A DNA stretch of 64,000 nt from an uncultured Caryophanales bacterium. Its GTDB lineage: Bacteria > Bacillota_I > Bacilli_A > RFN20 > CAG-826. This document shows, in pieces, positions 10,141-21,383 of the stretch (positions are counted from its first letter, which is position 1; every line of letters begins with the position of its first letter). A program made the position numbers and the translations under genes. Location of the stretch: NCBI GenBank assembly GCA_946414655.1, contig CAMKPL010000004.1:1-64000 (forward strand). The letters are read 5' to 3'. The notes under the pieces are model-generated. The model ran no database searches, had not been told where the DNA came from, and saw nothing but the letters and a program-made list of their open reading frames with translations.

Positions 10141-11703
10141 ATGGGTTTAATTAGAAAAATCAGCAACGAAAAAAATATAAAAATTGGCATTATTTTGTCA
10201 TATTTAACCCTTTTTATTAACGTTGTAATTTCGATTATCTATACTCCTTTTTTACTAAGCCATATTGGCCAATCTCAATACGGATTGAATTCGTTTGTTA
10301 CATCCATTACTTCTTGGTTCACGGTATTATCTTCTGCTCTTGTTTCATCATATATAAGATTTGCTACCAGAGAAAGTATAAAAACGAATGATGAAAGCGC
10401 AAAAAGCGTTAACTCAGCCTATTTCATTATTTTTTCTGGAATCAGCCTTTTGGTAATGATTTTAGGTGTTGTTTTATTTTTTGTAATGAAGTTTGCTATT
10501 TTGCCAAACAGTGTTTACGCTGATAACGCAGAATCAATTCACATTATTCTTGTATTAACAATAATTTCATTACTTTCTATTGTTATTTCGATACCGGGAA
10601 ATTTGTTCGGTCTTTACAATAACTGGAAACAAAAATTCGTTGTGACAAAAGGAATTGCATTATTAGTGAACGTTTTGCAGCCACTTTGTACAATTCCGTT
10701 TTTATTATTGGGATATGATGTTGTAGTTGTTGTGATAGTTCAACTTGTTTTTACAATTGTTGGAATAGCACTTCATTTAATAACTTCTATAAGGTTTTTC
10801 GGTTTTGGTTTCAAAAAACCTTTTAAATCAATCAACAAATCATTATTAAAGGAGATTTTAATTTTTAGTTCATTTATTATCTTAAATAGTTTGGTTGATC
10901 AAATAAATTCTTCTGCAGACAAAACTATATTGGGTTTTATGGTAAATGATAATGCAAGGAGTGTTGCTATTTATCAAGCAGGAATGATATTCAAGAATTA
11001 TTTGTTAATACTTTCTGTTTCTGTTTCTTCAGCTTTTGCAACAAAAATAAATGAAGCCGTTGTTAATGGCGATATGACAAGAGTGAATCAAATTTTTAGA
11101 AAAGTTTCAAAAATACAAATTATACTTATACTTTTTATTGTTGGCGGATTTGCTACTTTTGGAAAAAGTTTTGTTTCATTGTGGCTTGGTGAAGATTATG
11201 GAATGTCGTTTTATGTAGCCTTAATACTTTTCATTTTGTCATCGATTCCTTATACAGAAAATATTTCTATCGAAGTGCAACGCGCGATGAACAAACACAA
11301 ATTTAGGGCAATTTTATATTTATGCATTGCTCTCACTAATATTATATTAACTGTTATTTTGGTTGCTCTTTTTGATAATTCGATGGCTATTTGGGCATGT
11401 CTAATTGGTACTGCTTTTGCAACGATTTTAGGCCACTGGATTATCATAAACATTTATAATGTGAAAATTATTAATTTAGATATAAAAGGGTATTTCTTTG
11501 ATTTGTGTAAGTCATTACTTGCTGTCTTGGTATGTTTCGGGCTAACAAAGGGAACTTTATTAATTTCTAAGATTGATGATGATGTAATTATATTATTTTC
11601 ATCACTAATAATGTATGTAAGTCTGTATGCATTATATGCGTTGGTTTTTGAGAGAAAATTTATCAATTCTTTTTTGAGAAAAGGAGCAATTGAAAAACTA
11701 TGA
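10141..11703 (+). CDS. Polysaccharide flippase (Wzx/PST family)
   Basis: Multi-TM protein LTLFINVVISIIYTPFLLSHIGQSQYGLNSF. Confidence 0.85.
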   Translation: MGLIRKISNEKNIKIGIILSYLTLFINVVISIIYTPFLLSHIGQSQYGLNSFVTSITSWFTVLSSALVSSYIRFATRESIKTNDESAKSVNSAYFIIFSGISLLVMILGVVLFFVMKFAILPNSVYADNAESIHIILVLTIISLLSIVISIPGNLFGLYNNWKQKFVVTKGIALLVNVLQPLCTIPFLLLGYDVVVVVIVQLVFTIVGIALHLITSIRFFGFGFKKPFKSINKSLLKEILIFSSFIILNSLVDQINSSADKTILGFMVNDNARSVAIYQAGMIFKNYLLILSVSVSSAFATKINEAVVNGDMTRVNQIFRKVSKIQIILILFIVGGFATFGKSFVSLWLGEDYGMSFYVALILFILSSIPYTENISIEVQRAMNKHKFRAILYLCIALTNIILTVILVALFDNSMAIWACLIGTAFATILGHWIIINIYNVKIINLDIKGYFFDLCKSLLAVLVCFGLTKGTLLISKIDDDVIILFSSLIMYVSLYALYALVFERKFINSFLRKGAIEKL

Positions 11704-12728
11704 GGAACATAATGTATATTGCATCATTAAATACAAAAAAAGATAGATTTGATGGAGAAAGAATTAAAAGCACCCTAATATATGAATCACTGCTCAAATT
11801 TACTAAGATTTTTTCGTTAATTAACTTATCTAAAAACAAAGTATTATCGGTGATTAAACTCATCATTGTTTCTTTATTCTGCAAACATAAAATAGATTAT
11901 TTTGTTATTTCTAAAGATCCAAGAGGAGCAAAAATTATCGAAAAAATTTTGAATCTCTGTTTAGTTAATCATAAAAAAAGAATTTATTTTGAGATTGGCC
12001 CGTTTTTATATGATATGCTTTCCAAAAAAAATGTTAATCCTTCTTTATTTGCAAGGAATAAATATGTTGTTGTCGAAGCAAAAAGCATGAAAAAAGAGCT
12101 GGAATTATTCGACTTTAAAAACATTTTAGTTTTCCCAAATTTCAAGCGTAAGCCATCCATTTCAATAGAAAAGAAAAATTATCCTAAGAAAATCGTTAAA
12201 CTTATATATTTATCAAGAATCGAAGAACAAAAAGGAATTTACGAATTAGTTGATGCGGTTAAGGTAGTAAACGAAATAGATGTTAAATATGAGTTAGATA
12301 TTTATGGGATGTTTATGTCGAAATCCGATGAAACGAGATTGCTTGATGAAATAAAAGGACGAAACGACATTTCATACAAAGGAAAATTGGACATGAGTCA
12401 AGATTCTTCATACGGAATAATATCAAAATATGACTTGCATGTTTTTCCTACGTGGTATGATGAAGGATTCCCCGGAACATTAATAGATTTCTTTTTTGTA
12501 GGTGTTCCAACAATTTCTTCCTCTTTTCTTAGAAGTAGAGATATTTTGTCAAACGAAGATTCGTTTATATATAAACAACACAATAAAGATGATTTGATAA
12601 AAAATCTTAAATATATTTACGAGAATCAAGATTTAATTTCGAAAAAAGGCGCCAAAACATTTGAACTAGGTAATTTATATACCAGCGTTTCTTTTGATGC
12701 TTTTATTAAGGAACTTATTTATGGGTAA
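11700..12728 (+). CDS. Glycosyltransferase family 4-like
   Basis: LIYLSRIEEQKGIYELVDAV..VFPTWYDEGFPGTLIDFFFVGVPTI. Confidence 0.8.
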   Translation: MRNIMYIASLNTKKDRFDGERIKSTLIYESLLKFTKIFSLINLSKNKVLSVIKLIIVSLFCKHKIDYFVISKDPRGAKIIEKILNLCLVNHKKRIYFEIGPFLYDMLSKKNVNPSLFARNKYVVVEAKSMKKELELFDFKNILVFPNFKRKPSISIEKKNYPKKIVKLIYLSRIEEQKGIYELVDAVKVVNEIDVKYELDIYGMFMSKSDETRLLDEIKGRNDISYKGKLDMSQDSSYGIISKYDLHVFPTWYDEGFPGTLIDFFFVGVPTISSSFLRSRDILSNEDSFIYKQHNKDDLIKNLKYIYENQDLISKKGAKTFELGNLYTSVSFDAFIKELIYG

Positions 12729-13914
12729 GAAACAACTTATTATTTTTAACTCTTTTGATTTTGGTAGCACGGGGACGCTATGTAATTATTTGAAATGCTC
12801 AAATCAACGTGATTTTTTTAACCCAATATTTATTTGTTCAAATAAACAAAAAAATGGAAACGCTGATTATTATTTATATGATCATTGCTCAAAAATTTAT
12901 CGAAAAATTCAATCGCTTAAAGCAAAATACTTTAATTTATATGGTTTTACCGGAAAGAAAGTTACATCGAAGGCATTAAAATTTGTCAAAAATAATATTT
13001 ACAAGGATAGCGAAGTTATAATCAGTATTCATCAAATTGAATCGTCCATTTTTGATTTACAGAGTTTGTTAGGATTTGCTCAAACAATTAATTCGCATGT
13101 TTATATAACGCTTCACGATTGTTGGTTTTTTACTGGTAAATGTGCATATTTTGACATTTCAAAATGTGAAAAATGGAAAAGCTGTTGCGATATTTGTCCG
13201 CACAAAAACGATTTCCCCGTAACAAAATTTAAAAAAATAAAAAAAAGTTACCGAAAAAAAATAGATTTAATTCTGAAATACAAAGAAATCATTACATTCA
13301 TTTGCCCTTCCCAATGGATAGCAAATAAACTCCAAGAATCACCTCTGAGAAGCGTCGAATATAAAGTCATTCATAATGGTATCGACATAAGCTTTAGTAC
13401 AATCAAAACCAATAGTGATAACAAGATTGGGTTAATTGCAGCTGCTTCACCTTGGACAGAAAGAAAAGGTCTAAAATTTTTAAAATATCTGTCAAACAAC
13501 ATCGATTATAAAAAATTTTCGATAACTGTTATCGGAGCAGACGATTATCAAGGTTTTTCAAATAAAGCCGTTTTATGCAAAACGATTTCAAGGGAAAAAT
13601 TGATGGTGGAATTTTCAAAAAATGATTATTTTTTAAATCCGACATTAGAAGACAATTTTCCGACAACAAACATCGAGGCACTTTCATGTGGTTTAAAAAT
13701 TGTTTCCTTTGCTACTGGTGGATCTTGTGAATCATTTGATGAAAAAACCGGTATCTGCATACAAAACAAGACAAATGAAGAATTATTAAAAACCATATTA
13801 GGTTTAAAGAAAAATAACGATAAAGAAGCATGTATTAATAGGGCTAAGATGTATTTTTCAAAAGACATCTTTGTATCTAAATACTATAATCTATTTAGAA
13901 ATGAAAAGGTTTAA
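12721..13914 (+). CDS. Glycosyltransferase (GT4-like)
   Basis: ITLHDCWFFTGKCAYFDISKCEKWKSCCDICPHKNDFP..LNPTLEDNFPTTNIEALSCGL; internal ATG 12721. Confidence 0.8.
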   Translation: MGKKQLIIFNSFDFGSTGTLCNYLKCSNQRDFFNPIFICSNKQKNGNADYYLYDHCSKIYRKIQSLKAKYFNLYGFTGKKVTSKALKFVKNNIYKDSEVIISIHQIESSIFDLQSLLGFAQTINSHVYITLHDCWFFTGKCAYFDISKCEKWKSCCDICPHKNDFPVTKFKKIKKSYRKKIDLILKYKEIITFICPSQWIANKLQESPLRSVEYKVIHNGIDISFSTIKTNSDNKIGLIAAASPWTERKGLKFLKYLSNNIDYKKFSITVIGADDYQGFSNKAVLCKTISREKLMVEFSKNDYFLNPTLEDNFPTTNIEALSCGLKIVSFATGGSCESFDEKTGICIQNKTNEELLKTILGLKKNNDKEACINRAKMYFSKDIFVSKYYNLFRNEKV

Positions 13915-15325
13915 GAATATTAATTTGAAATTTTCTATAAAAAAACAATTGAATGAATTAATTCGGTTTTTTAAAAAAAACTTAGTTAAACTGGTTGCAT
14001 TCTTTGTATTAACCGTTATGTCGTCTTTTTTAGTTTCGTTCGGGATTAATTCTTCAACTAAAGCAACAATAGATTCTGTCGCGATTACTGCCGCTAACAT
14101 TGCAAAAGATAATAGTTATGAAAAAGTCCATTTTGAATCTAAATTGACATATTTTAATGATGAAAGTTTTTCTAAAAATAGTGAAAAGAATACAAAAATT
14201 TTTACTGAAGCACATAGAATGGCAAATCAATCTTTTCTTAAATATTCATCAGCTGCTTTTCTAACTCGTAATAACTTTTATAATACACCAATTACAAATT
14301 CTGATAATTCAAGCTGTGTTTTATTTGAATATAATTTTTTAGAAAGTGTCTTTTCGTTAAAAAATATCACACCATCTACAAATAGTGAAATTGTAAAAAA
14401 GTATACAACGACAAAGTATGTTGATGGCATTCTAGATAACAATTATTCAATGACAAAATTAAGAATGGAAACTATTGATTTGTTTTTGCTTTTCAAAGAA
14501 GAAAAAAGCGCAGCTGGTTACCCAATGTATTTGCCGGATTATGTTGCGCAAAAAATAGTTGAAGAAAATGAAAGCATCAATAGTCTTAAAGATTGCCTCG
14601 GTTTGGCCGGAACGATTAATGTATCGGGGGTAAAAACAACTGTTTATATTAAAAATATCATCGTTTCATCAGCAAGAATTGCAGATCAAAAAGATATTAA
14701 CGACTGCGATTTCACCGAAAATAATGTCAGATTTGCAAAATTTTTAAAGCAGCTTTATGGCGATTATTCTTTAATGTTTTTCAGCCCTATGTATTCGCAG
14801 AATAGATGCATGACTTGTGCAGACTTTGATAGCGAATATTTTAAAATTAAGTCATATTTAGAAAATGATTTAACTGAAATTTATTCGAAAAAATCAATCT
14901 CATCTATTTATGGTTTTGAAAAAGAAGATCAAGCTTTTAAACTTAAGGAGAATAAAACGTATTCTTCGTTATTGACTGGTACGATTCAGAAAAGAATAGA
15001 TAACGCAAAGTATTCATATTTTGATGGAGATTTAATTCCTCTAATTATTGGATTTGTTCTGTTTTTTGGCGCCGTATCGTTCTTGTTTATTGTTTTTTCG
15101 TTAAGGAAATTTAACAATGAAGAATTGAATAAATCTTTTTTAGTTTCGAGTTTTGTTCCGTTTGTATTTTTAAATTTATTTTTACTGCTATTTTGTTTTT
15201 TCTTTTCTACTAAACAAGCATTTATTTCGTATGTTTTCAGTTCATTATCGATTGTTATAATTGGATTTTTTCTAATAGAATTTTTGGCAAGTATAATAAT
15301 TTTTCTTTTTAGGAGAATAAAATAA
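13901..15325 (+). CDS. FtsX/MacB-topology membrane protein within EPS cluster (unknown function)
   Basis: One N-terminal TM, ~300 aa extracytoplasmic region, three C-terminal TMs. Confidence 0.5.
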   Translation: MKRFKNINLKFSIKKQLNELIRFFKKNLVKLVAFFVLTVMSSFLVSFGINSSTKATIDSVAITAANIAKDNSYEKVHFESKLTYFNDESFSKNSEKNTKIFTEAHRMANQSFLKYSSAAFLTRNNFYNTPITNSDNSSCVLFEYNFLESVFSLKNITPSTNSEIVKKYTTTKYVDGILDNNYSMTKLRMETIDLFLLFKEEKSAAGYPMYLPDYVAQKIVEENESINSLKDCLGLAGTINVSGVKTTVYIKNIIVSSARIADQKDINDCDFTENNVRFAKFLKQLYGDYSLMFFSPMYSQNRCMTCADFDSEYFKIKSYLENDLTEIYSKKSISSIYGFEKEDQAFKLKENKTYSSLLTGTIQKRIDNAKYSYFDGDLIPLIIGFVLFFGAVSFLFIVFSLRKFNNEELNKSFLVSSFVPFVFLNLFLLLFCFFFSTKQAFISYVFSSLSIVIIGFFLIEFLASIIIFLFRRIK

Positions 15326-16561
15326 GTGAAAAAAATTTTGTCGATTTTTAAAACAAATTCAGCAAAAGAAAACTATTTTGTTATTCCTATTTTATTAATT
15401 TTTGCGATTCTTAGTTTTTTTGTACCTGCTTTTTCGGCACATCCAATTTTTAATTTTATTACTATCGGATTCGTAGCAACTTTGTGCATATTGATTTTAA
15501 TATGGAAATTTTTATTTGATAAAATCCAAATTGACACATTCTTCTTTTTGATTGTTCTTTTTAATCTAGCAATTGTTATTTCAAACGTTTTTAATAAAGA
15601 TGCTTCTCACATCATTACTTATGTAACTTTATCAGGCATGGCTTTTTGCCTATATCAGTTTTTTCTAGATAAGAAATATCGAAAGTTAATTCATATAATT
15701 ATATTTATAGGTTTTACTGTTTTTGCCCTATATTTTATTATTTTTTATAGAAGTATTTTGCTTGAATTTTCTATTGAGAGAATAGGTGATCAGTTTGATA
15801 ATATCAACACTGTAGCTTATTACTTTTTATACGGTTTTGTAGCTTCGATCACTTTAATCAAGCCAAAAAAAATCATCTCATTTCTATTAATAATTCCTTC
15901 TTTGGTTTTTGTTTTCTTGATTTATCGAACTGGTTCCAGATCTGCTTTAATTTTAGCGATTATTTGTTTGTTAATTATTCCTTTCCACATGTTTAGAGAT
16001 AAAAAAAGGTTATTTCCTTTTTTAATTGATTTTGGATTTATTGTTTTTGGCATTATCGCCGTTATTGCCATAGAACGCATTCTCAACGTTAATATTTTTT
16101 CGAGACTTGGTGAATTTTTTGATGCCTTAAAAGGAGATGGGGTTGATTATTCGTCTGCCAATCGTATCGAACTCGTCTTTCAAAGCTTTGAGTTGTTCTT
16201 AAGAAAACCCGTTTTTGGCTGGGGAAATAATGTTTTTTCCATTTATAGTTCTGAAAGACTTTTTGCTCATAATAATATAACTGAATTACTTTGTGATTTT
16301 GGCTTATTTGGTTTTATACCGTTTGAAGCAATCATTATTATTAGCTTACTGAAGATCAAAAGAAGTAAAAAATTTAGCGAAACAACCTCATTTGCGTTAC
16401 TTTTGGTGGTGTCCTTTTTTGGAATTCAGTTTTTTTATGTGAATTCTCAATTGAAATTTGACTGGGTCGCAATTGCTTTTTTTGCATCAGAAGGTTATTT
16501 GCTTTCTGAAGAAAGAATTAAAAATATAAAGCTAAATACTTATTTTGCTATTAGTATTTAA
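15326..16561 (+). CDS. O-antigen polymerase/ligase-like membrane protein (Wzy)
   Basis: GTG start; multi-TM; YRTGSRSALILAI; RIELVFQSFELFLRKPVFGWGNNVF. Confidence 0.8.
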   Translation: MKKILSIFKTNSAKENYFVIPILLIFAILSFFVPAFSAHPIFNFITIGFVATLCILILIWKFLFDKIQIDTFFFLIVLFNLAIVISNVFNKDASHIITYVTLSGMAFCLYQFFLDKKYRKLIHIIIFIGFTVFALYFIIFYRSILLEFSIERIGDQFDNINTVAYYFLYGFVASITLIKPKKIISFLLIIPSLVFVFLIYRTGSRSALILAIICLLIIPFHMFRDKKRLFPFLIDFGFIVFGIIAVIAIERILNVNIFSRLGEFFDALKGDGVDYSSANRIELVFQSFELFLRKPVFGWGNNVFSIYSSERLFAHNNITELLCDFGLFGFIPFEAIIIISLLKIKRSKKFSETTSFALLLVVSFFGIQFFYVNSQLKFDWVAIAFFASEGYLLSEERIKNIKLNTYFAISI

Positions 16562-16573
16562 GGAGTAATTAAA

Positions 16574-17311
16574 ATGGGAAGATTAAAAGAAATTATTAAA
16601 AGCATAAAAACAAATGTCTGGAATAATCGTATCGATAAAAACCAAGAAATTTATAACAAATACTTAGAATCAATAGGGATTAGTTTAGGCAAAAATGTTT
16701 TATTCGTTAAACCATCCTCAAATTGTGTTGATACATCCGCCCCATACTTAATTAGTATAGGTGATAATGTTTGCATTTCTAAAGGATTAACACTCTTTGT
16801 CCACGATTACTCGGCTTTTATTGAAAGAAAAATTACAGGCGAGGTTTTAGGGGGCGTTGGTGGTGTAAGAATTGGCAACAACGTTCAAATTGGCGCAGAT
16901 GTAACAATCTTAATGGATACGGAAATTCAAGATAATGTTATTATTGCGGCAGGAGCCGTATGCAAAGGTAAATTAGAAAGTGGTTTTGTTTATGGCGGTG
17001 TACCAGCAAAAAAAATACAAAGTGTTAATGATTTTGTTAATAAAAGAAGAAACGATCAATTAATACAAGCAGTTAATTTGACTTTAGCATATTACAATAA
17101 ATACAAAAAATTTCCTGATGAGAAAGAGTTTTATCCTTTTCATTTATTCCCATTTTTTTTAAAAGTTGAAAATTGGCCGGAATCATTTTGGAAAGGTTTT
17201 GGGCAAAGATTATCAAAAGAAGAAATTCAAAATTTTTACAAAAATTATGAGCCAAAGTTTCAAAGTTATGATGGTTTTTTAAAGTATGTTGAGGAAAAAT
17301 ATGTTAAGTAA
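16574..17311 (+). CDS. LbH acyltransferase
   Basis: IGDNVCISKGLTLFVHDYS..VRIGNNVQIGADVTILMDTEIQDNVIIAAGAV. Confidence 0.8.
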   Translation: MGRLKEIIKSIKTNVWNNRIDKNQEIYNKYLESIGISLGKNVLFVKPSSNCVDTSAPYLISIGDNVCISKGLTLFVHDYSAFIERKITGEVLGGVGGVRIGNNVQIGADVTILMDTEIQDNVIIAAGAVCKGKLESGFVYGGVPAKKIQSVNDFVNKRRNDQLIQAVNLTLAYYNKYKKFPDEKEFYPFHLFPFFLKVENWPESFWKGFGQRLSKEEIQNFYKNYEPKFQSYDGFLKYVEEKYVK

Positions 17312-18455
17312 TATCGCGAAAAACTTATATTGCCTCTTTTGCCTTTTGTTACCACATCGGAAAACAGTCATTTTTGAAAGTGGCGACAATTTTTTTGATA
17401 ATGGATTTGTTTTTGCAAATTATGCCGCTAATCATCCTTTCTACAAAAAATTTAAACTTGTTTGTATTGGAAAGAGAACCAATATAAAAAGAGAAAGCCT
17501 TGATTCAAGACTGAGCTATTTTACGTATGATGATAGTTTTAAAAAGCGAATGAAGTTTTTAAAATACTCTATTCGAGCAAAATACATTTTCTTTTCTTAT
17601 GATAATTATTGGAAATATTTTAAACTCAGAAAAAATACTAAAATTTTCTTTATTAGGCACGGTGCGTTTCCAATAAAGAGCGTCAAAGATTATTATGATT
17701 CAATGTTTAATAACAAAAATCATTATTATGTTTTATCAACAACACCTTTCGTAAAGAAACAGTTAGAAGACAACTACCCTTACTCAAATGTTTCATATTT
17801 TTTAAGCGGAATGCCTAGATGCGATCTTATAAAAAAAGACAAATCATCTCTTGTTTTTGAGAAATTGGGGATTAATAAAGAAGCAAAATTGATAATTATT
17901 GCAACCACATTTAGACATTTTGATAACCCAAATATTTCATTTTTTAATGATGAGTTTCCTATTAAATTGTCTAATAACGACATTAAAGAATTAAATAAAA
18001 AGGCCTCTGAAAAGAACATAGTATTGATTTTCAAACTGCATCACGCTCAATTTTGCAATATTTCAGATTTTTCATATTCTAACTTAATGTTTATTGATAA
18101 CAATCTTCTAGAAGAAAATAATCTAAACAATTTTGATTTGTTTAATGCATCTAGCGCTTTAGTCACTGATTACTCTGGAATATTTATGGATTATCTTTTA
18201 ACAAATAAGCCGCTGGGATTTATTTTAAACGATATTGAAAAGTATAATGACAAAAGAGGTTTTACTATTTCTAATTTTGTTGATTATTTACCTGGAGAAA
18301 AAATATTATCAAAAGAACAATTTTTCTCATTTGCTTTGGCTGGTTTCAATGAAGACAAAAAATTCATTAATGAGCGGTCATTAGCAAAAACCAATTTTAT
18401 TGGTGAGTATGAAAATTGCAGCGAAAAACTGACTGAAGAGGTCGCTAAATTATGA
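17286..18455 (+). CDS. CDP-glycerol glycerophosphotransferase-like (TagF/Glyphos_transf family)
   Basis: IFFIRHGAFPIKS..ALVTDYSGIFMDYLLTNKPLGFI. Confidence 0.8.
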   Translation: MLRKNMLSNIAKNLYCLFCLLLPHRKTVIFESGDNFFDNGFVFANYAANHPFYKKFKLVCIGKRTNIKRESLDSRLSYFTYDDSFKKRMKFLKYSIRAKYIFFSYDNYWKYFKLRKNTKIFFIRHGAFPIKSVKDYYDSMFNNKNHYYVLSTTPFVKKQLEDNYPYSNVSYFLSGMPRCDLIKKDKSSLVFEKLGINKEAKLIIIATTFRHFDNPNISFFNDEFPIKLSNNDIKELNKKASEKNIVLIFKLHHAQFCNISDFSYSNLMFIDNNLLEENNLNNFDLFNASSALVTDYSGIFMDYLLTNKPLGFILNDIEKYNDKRGFTISNFVDYLPGEKILSKEQFFSFALAGFNEDKKFINERSLAKTNFIGEYENCSEKLTEEVAKL

Positions 18456-19546
18456 AGCTTTTGTTTGCTATTGAACGTTTTTATCCATACCATGATGCAA
18501 GCGCAAAGGTTCTTAAAAATCTTTTGTCTTCTACTGTATTTCAAGATTGTGAAATCCACGTTGTTTCAATTGGAAATAATGATTTGAATGATGGATCTAT
18601 TAAAATACACAATATTTCTTATAAAGAAAACTTATTTAATAGGATTAAACATAAAATTTTTAAAGGAAAATTTATTAAAGACAACGCATTTATTAAAAAG
18701 TTTAAAGAAAAAATTGAAGATATTTGTCAAAATTATGACATTTCTCATGTTATCTATATAATAGGCAACATGAATTTGTTGTTGGTTAATCCGAAAATTA
18801 ATTCCGAACAAAATTATGTTTTTTATGATTCGTTACTAAATAATTTCTTTTACAATCGTGAAAAAAATAAACATATTGTAAAAATACAGAATAACGCTTT
18901 TGATAGAGCGAGTAGTATTTTCTTATTGGAAGAATATATTGATATTTATAAAAAATTTCATCCAATTCAATCGAAAAAATTTCATCCCTTTTTCATTACT
19001 GCCTTTTATAACGAAAAGCCATTAAACGATTCTGAATCCAATGTTCTCCTACATGCTGGTGCTTTTTTTCCGGGATTAAGAGATCCTTTTCTGTTTTTCG
19101 ATTTTTTAAATAAGTGTAGTGAACAAAAAATAGATATAAGTGCCATAACACTAGGGGAACTACCAAAAAGCCTTAAAAATTACAATATTCCGAGCAATTT
19201 AACAATCTTAAATCGAGTATTCGGCCAAGATTATTCAAACCTTATTTTATCCACTAAATGTTTTGTGCTTATAGATAATTGTATAAGTTGTAATCAAATC
19301 CCTTCAAAGACATATGAATATATTGGATATAATCGGAAAATAATATTTTTTTCTAAAGGAAATACAAATACAGCAAAGCTTTTAAAAGAAAATAAAAATG
19401 TCTTTTTTGTCAATGACGATATAAGCAATGACACAATTAAAATGTTTAAAAAATTCTTAGAAACCGATACTTTTAACGAAAGAAAAAAATACTTTAGAAA
19501 CGAGAAAGATTATGTTGCAAACTATCTTTTGGAGAAACTCAAATGA
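18452..19546 (+). CDS. Glycosyltransferase-like protein
   Basis: GT-B-like C-terminus CNQIPSKTYEYIGYNRKIIFFSKG; operonic with GT genes. Confidence 0.6.
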   Translation: MKLLFAIERFYPYHDASAKVLKNLLSSTVFQDCEIHVVSIGNNDLNDGSIKIHNISYKENLFNRIKHKIFKGKFIKDNAFIKKFKEKIEDICQNYDISHVIYIIGNMNLLLVNPKINSEQNYVFYDSLLNNFFYNREKNKHIVKIQNNAFDRASSIFLLEEYIDIYKKFHPIQSKKFHPFFITAFYNEKPLNDSESNVLLHAGAFFPGLRDPFLFFDFLNKCSEQKIDISAITLGELPKSLKNYNIPSNLTILNRVFGQDYSNLILSTKCFVLIDNCISCNQIPSKTYEYIGYNRKIIFFSKGNTNTAKLLKENKNVFFVNDDISNDTIKMFKKFLETDTFNERKKYFRNEKDYVANYLLEKLK

Positions 19547-20631
19547 CAATCGTTGAAGTTATTCCATCCCTTGCAAAAAGAGCTGGTGCTGAAGTTTTTT
19601 TAATTAATTTATCCAAACAGCTAAATACAAGTGAAAAGATCGTGATTGTTTCTCTGTACGGAGGAATTGACCCAAATATAGAAAAAGATCTAAATTCGCT
19701 TGGTATAAAAATCTTTTATTGCAACAAAAAAGTCGGAATCGACTTAAAATGCGCTAAGATTTTTAAAAAAATTATTCACGAAATTAAACCAGATGTTGTG
19801 CACATGCATTTAAATTGTGTTATCACATATTTCTTGGCATTTGGTTTTAAAAAGCAACATTTTAAAACATTTTTAACTGTTCATTCGCTTGTAGAAAAAG
19901 ATTTTAAGAAAAGTGAAAGATTTTTGATTAAGGCTTATGCTAAGAAAAAAATCATTAGAATTGTTGGCATTTCGCATTTAATTACTAATAATATAAAATC
20001 GATTTTAAAAATGAATGATGCTTTTACCATTGATAATGGAACATATCTATTTAGTCCTATTCAAAATGAACCAAAATGTGATGTGATTAAGATTATATGT
20101 GTCGCAGCTTTTCGTAAAGAAAAGAATCAAGAGATGTTGATCAATTCATTTATTGATCTCGAAGGTAAAACTGAGAAAAGATTACTTTTAACATTTCTCG
20201 GTGATGGCCCACTTTTAGAAGAAAACAAGCGAAAAGTTGATGAATTGAATCGAAATGATATTGTTTTTTGTGGACAACAAAATGATATTTATTCTTATTT
20301 AAAGGAATCACACATTTTTTGTCTTTCATCTAAATATGAGGGAAATCCTATCTCGATAATTGAGGCGATGAGTGTTGGTTTGCCAATTGTTGCTCCAAAA
20401 GTCGGCGGTATTCCAGATGTTGTTAAAGATAATAAAAACGGTGAATTATTTATTGCTGAGAACAAAGATGATTTAACTTCGAAACTTTTGGATTTAATTA
20501 TCAACGATAATAAGAGACAAGATATACGAAAAAACAACATTAACGATGCAAAACAATACAGTATTGAGATTTGTGCGTCTAATTATTTAAAACTATTTAA
20601 GGAGAACATCAATGGAAAAGAAAAGATTTAA
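19543..20631 (+). CDS. Glycosyltransferase family 4
   Basis: AAFRKEKNQEMLINSF..CLSSKYEGNPISIIEAMSVGLPIVAPKVGGIPDVV. Confidence 0.88.
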   Translation: MTIVEVIPSLAKRAGAEVFLINLSKQLNTSEKIVIVSLYGGIDPNIEKDLNSLGIKIFYCNKKVGIDLKCAKIFKKIIHEIKPDVVHMHLNCVITYFLAFGFKKQHFKTFLTVHSLVEKDFKKSERFLIKAYAKKKIIRIVGISHLITNNIKSILKMNDAFTIDNGTYLFSPIQNEPKCDVIKIICVAAFRKEKNQEMLINSFIDLEGKTEKRLLLTFLGDGPLLEENKRKVDELNRNDIVFCGQQNDIYSYLKESHIFCLSSKYEGNPISIIEAMSVGLPIVAPKVGGIPDVVKDNKNGELFIAENKDDLTSKLLDLIINDNKRQDIRKNNINDAKQYSIEICASNYLKLFKENINGKEKI

Positions 20632-21043
20632 AATCGGCTATACAACTGGAGTTTTCGATCTATTTCATGTGGGACATTTAAATATTTTGAAACACGCAAA
20701 AGAATATTGTGAATCATTAATTGTCGGGGTATCAACTGATGAGGTTGTTATTAAAAATAAGGGCAAAAAACCAGTGATATGTTTTGAAGATAGACTGTCT
20801 ATTGTCGAGTCTATAAAGTATGTTGATAAAGCAATTCCTCAAGATGATTATTCAGTTTTTGGAAAAGTTACAGCTGTAAAAAAACTGAAAGCTGATGTTT
20901 TGTTTGTTGGTAGCGATTGGCAAAATACAGAAAAATGGAATTCGATCGAAAAAGAATTGAATAAGATCGGCTGTAAGGTAATTTATCTTCCAAGAACAGA
21001 AGGTATCTCGACATCTATTTTAAGAGGAGATATTAAAAAATAG
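20612..21043 (+). CDS. tagD: Glycerol-3-phosphate cytidylyltransferase-like
   Basis: YTTGVFDLFHVGHLNILKHAKEYCESLIVGVSTDE..RTEGISTS. Confidence 0.82.
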   Translation: MEKKRFKIGYTTGVFDLFHVGHLNILKHAKEYCESLIVGVSTDEVVIKNKGKKPVICFEDRLSIVESIKYVDKAIPQDDYSVFGKVTAVKKLKADVLFVGSDWQNTEKWNSIEKELNKIGCKVIYLPRTEGISTSILRGDIKK

Positions 21044-21175
21044 TGTTATTTTCCGGCCAATTATGATTTGTAATACGGGTATGTTGTGTTCGCGTTTTAA
21101 TTGCGAATAATAGATTAGCAAAAACGATAATTTATTTAAGATCGATAATAAAAGTTATAAACATAAAAAAATATT

Positions 21176-21270
21176 TATGCACAAAAAGATGTTATATTCT
21201 TATGGAAGTTTCTTATCGAAGATAACTTTTTCTTTATTGTGCATAGTTGTGCCTGCTCCTTGTATGTCTA
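21176..21270 (+). repeat. Copy 1 of three-copy structured intergenic element
   Basis: GATGTTATATTCTTATGGAAGTTTCTTATCGAAGATAAC..CTTTATTGTGCATAG; closing stem TATGCACAA/TTGTGCATA. Confidence 0.75.
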
Positions 21271-21383
21271 TAAATTCATAAAGAATTAGATGACTTCAAT
21301 TTAAATTTTTGATAATGACGTCTATTATAAATAGACATCACCCTTCAGATAAAGTATCATATGAACAAAAGAAATTACTATTT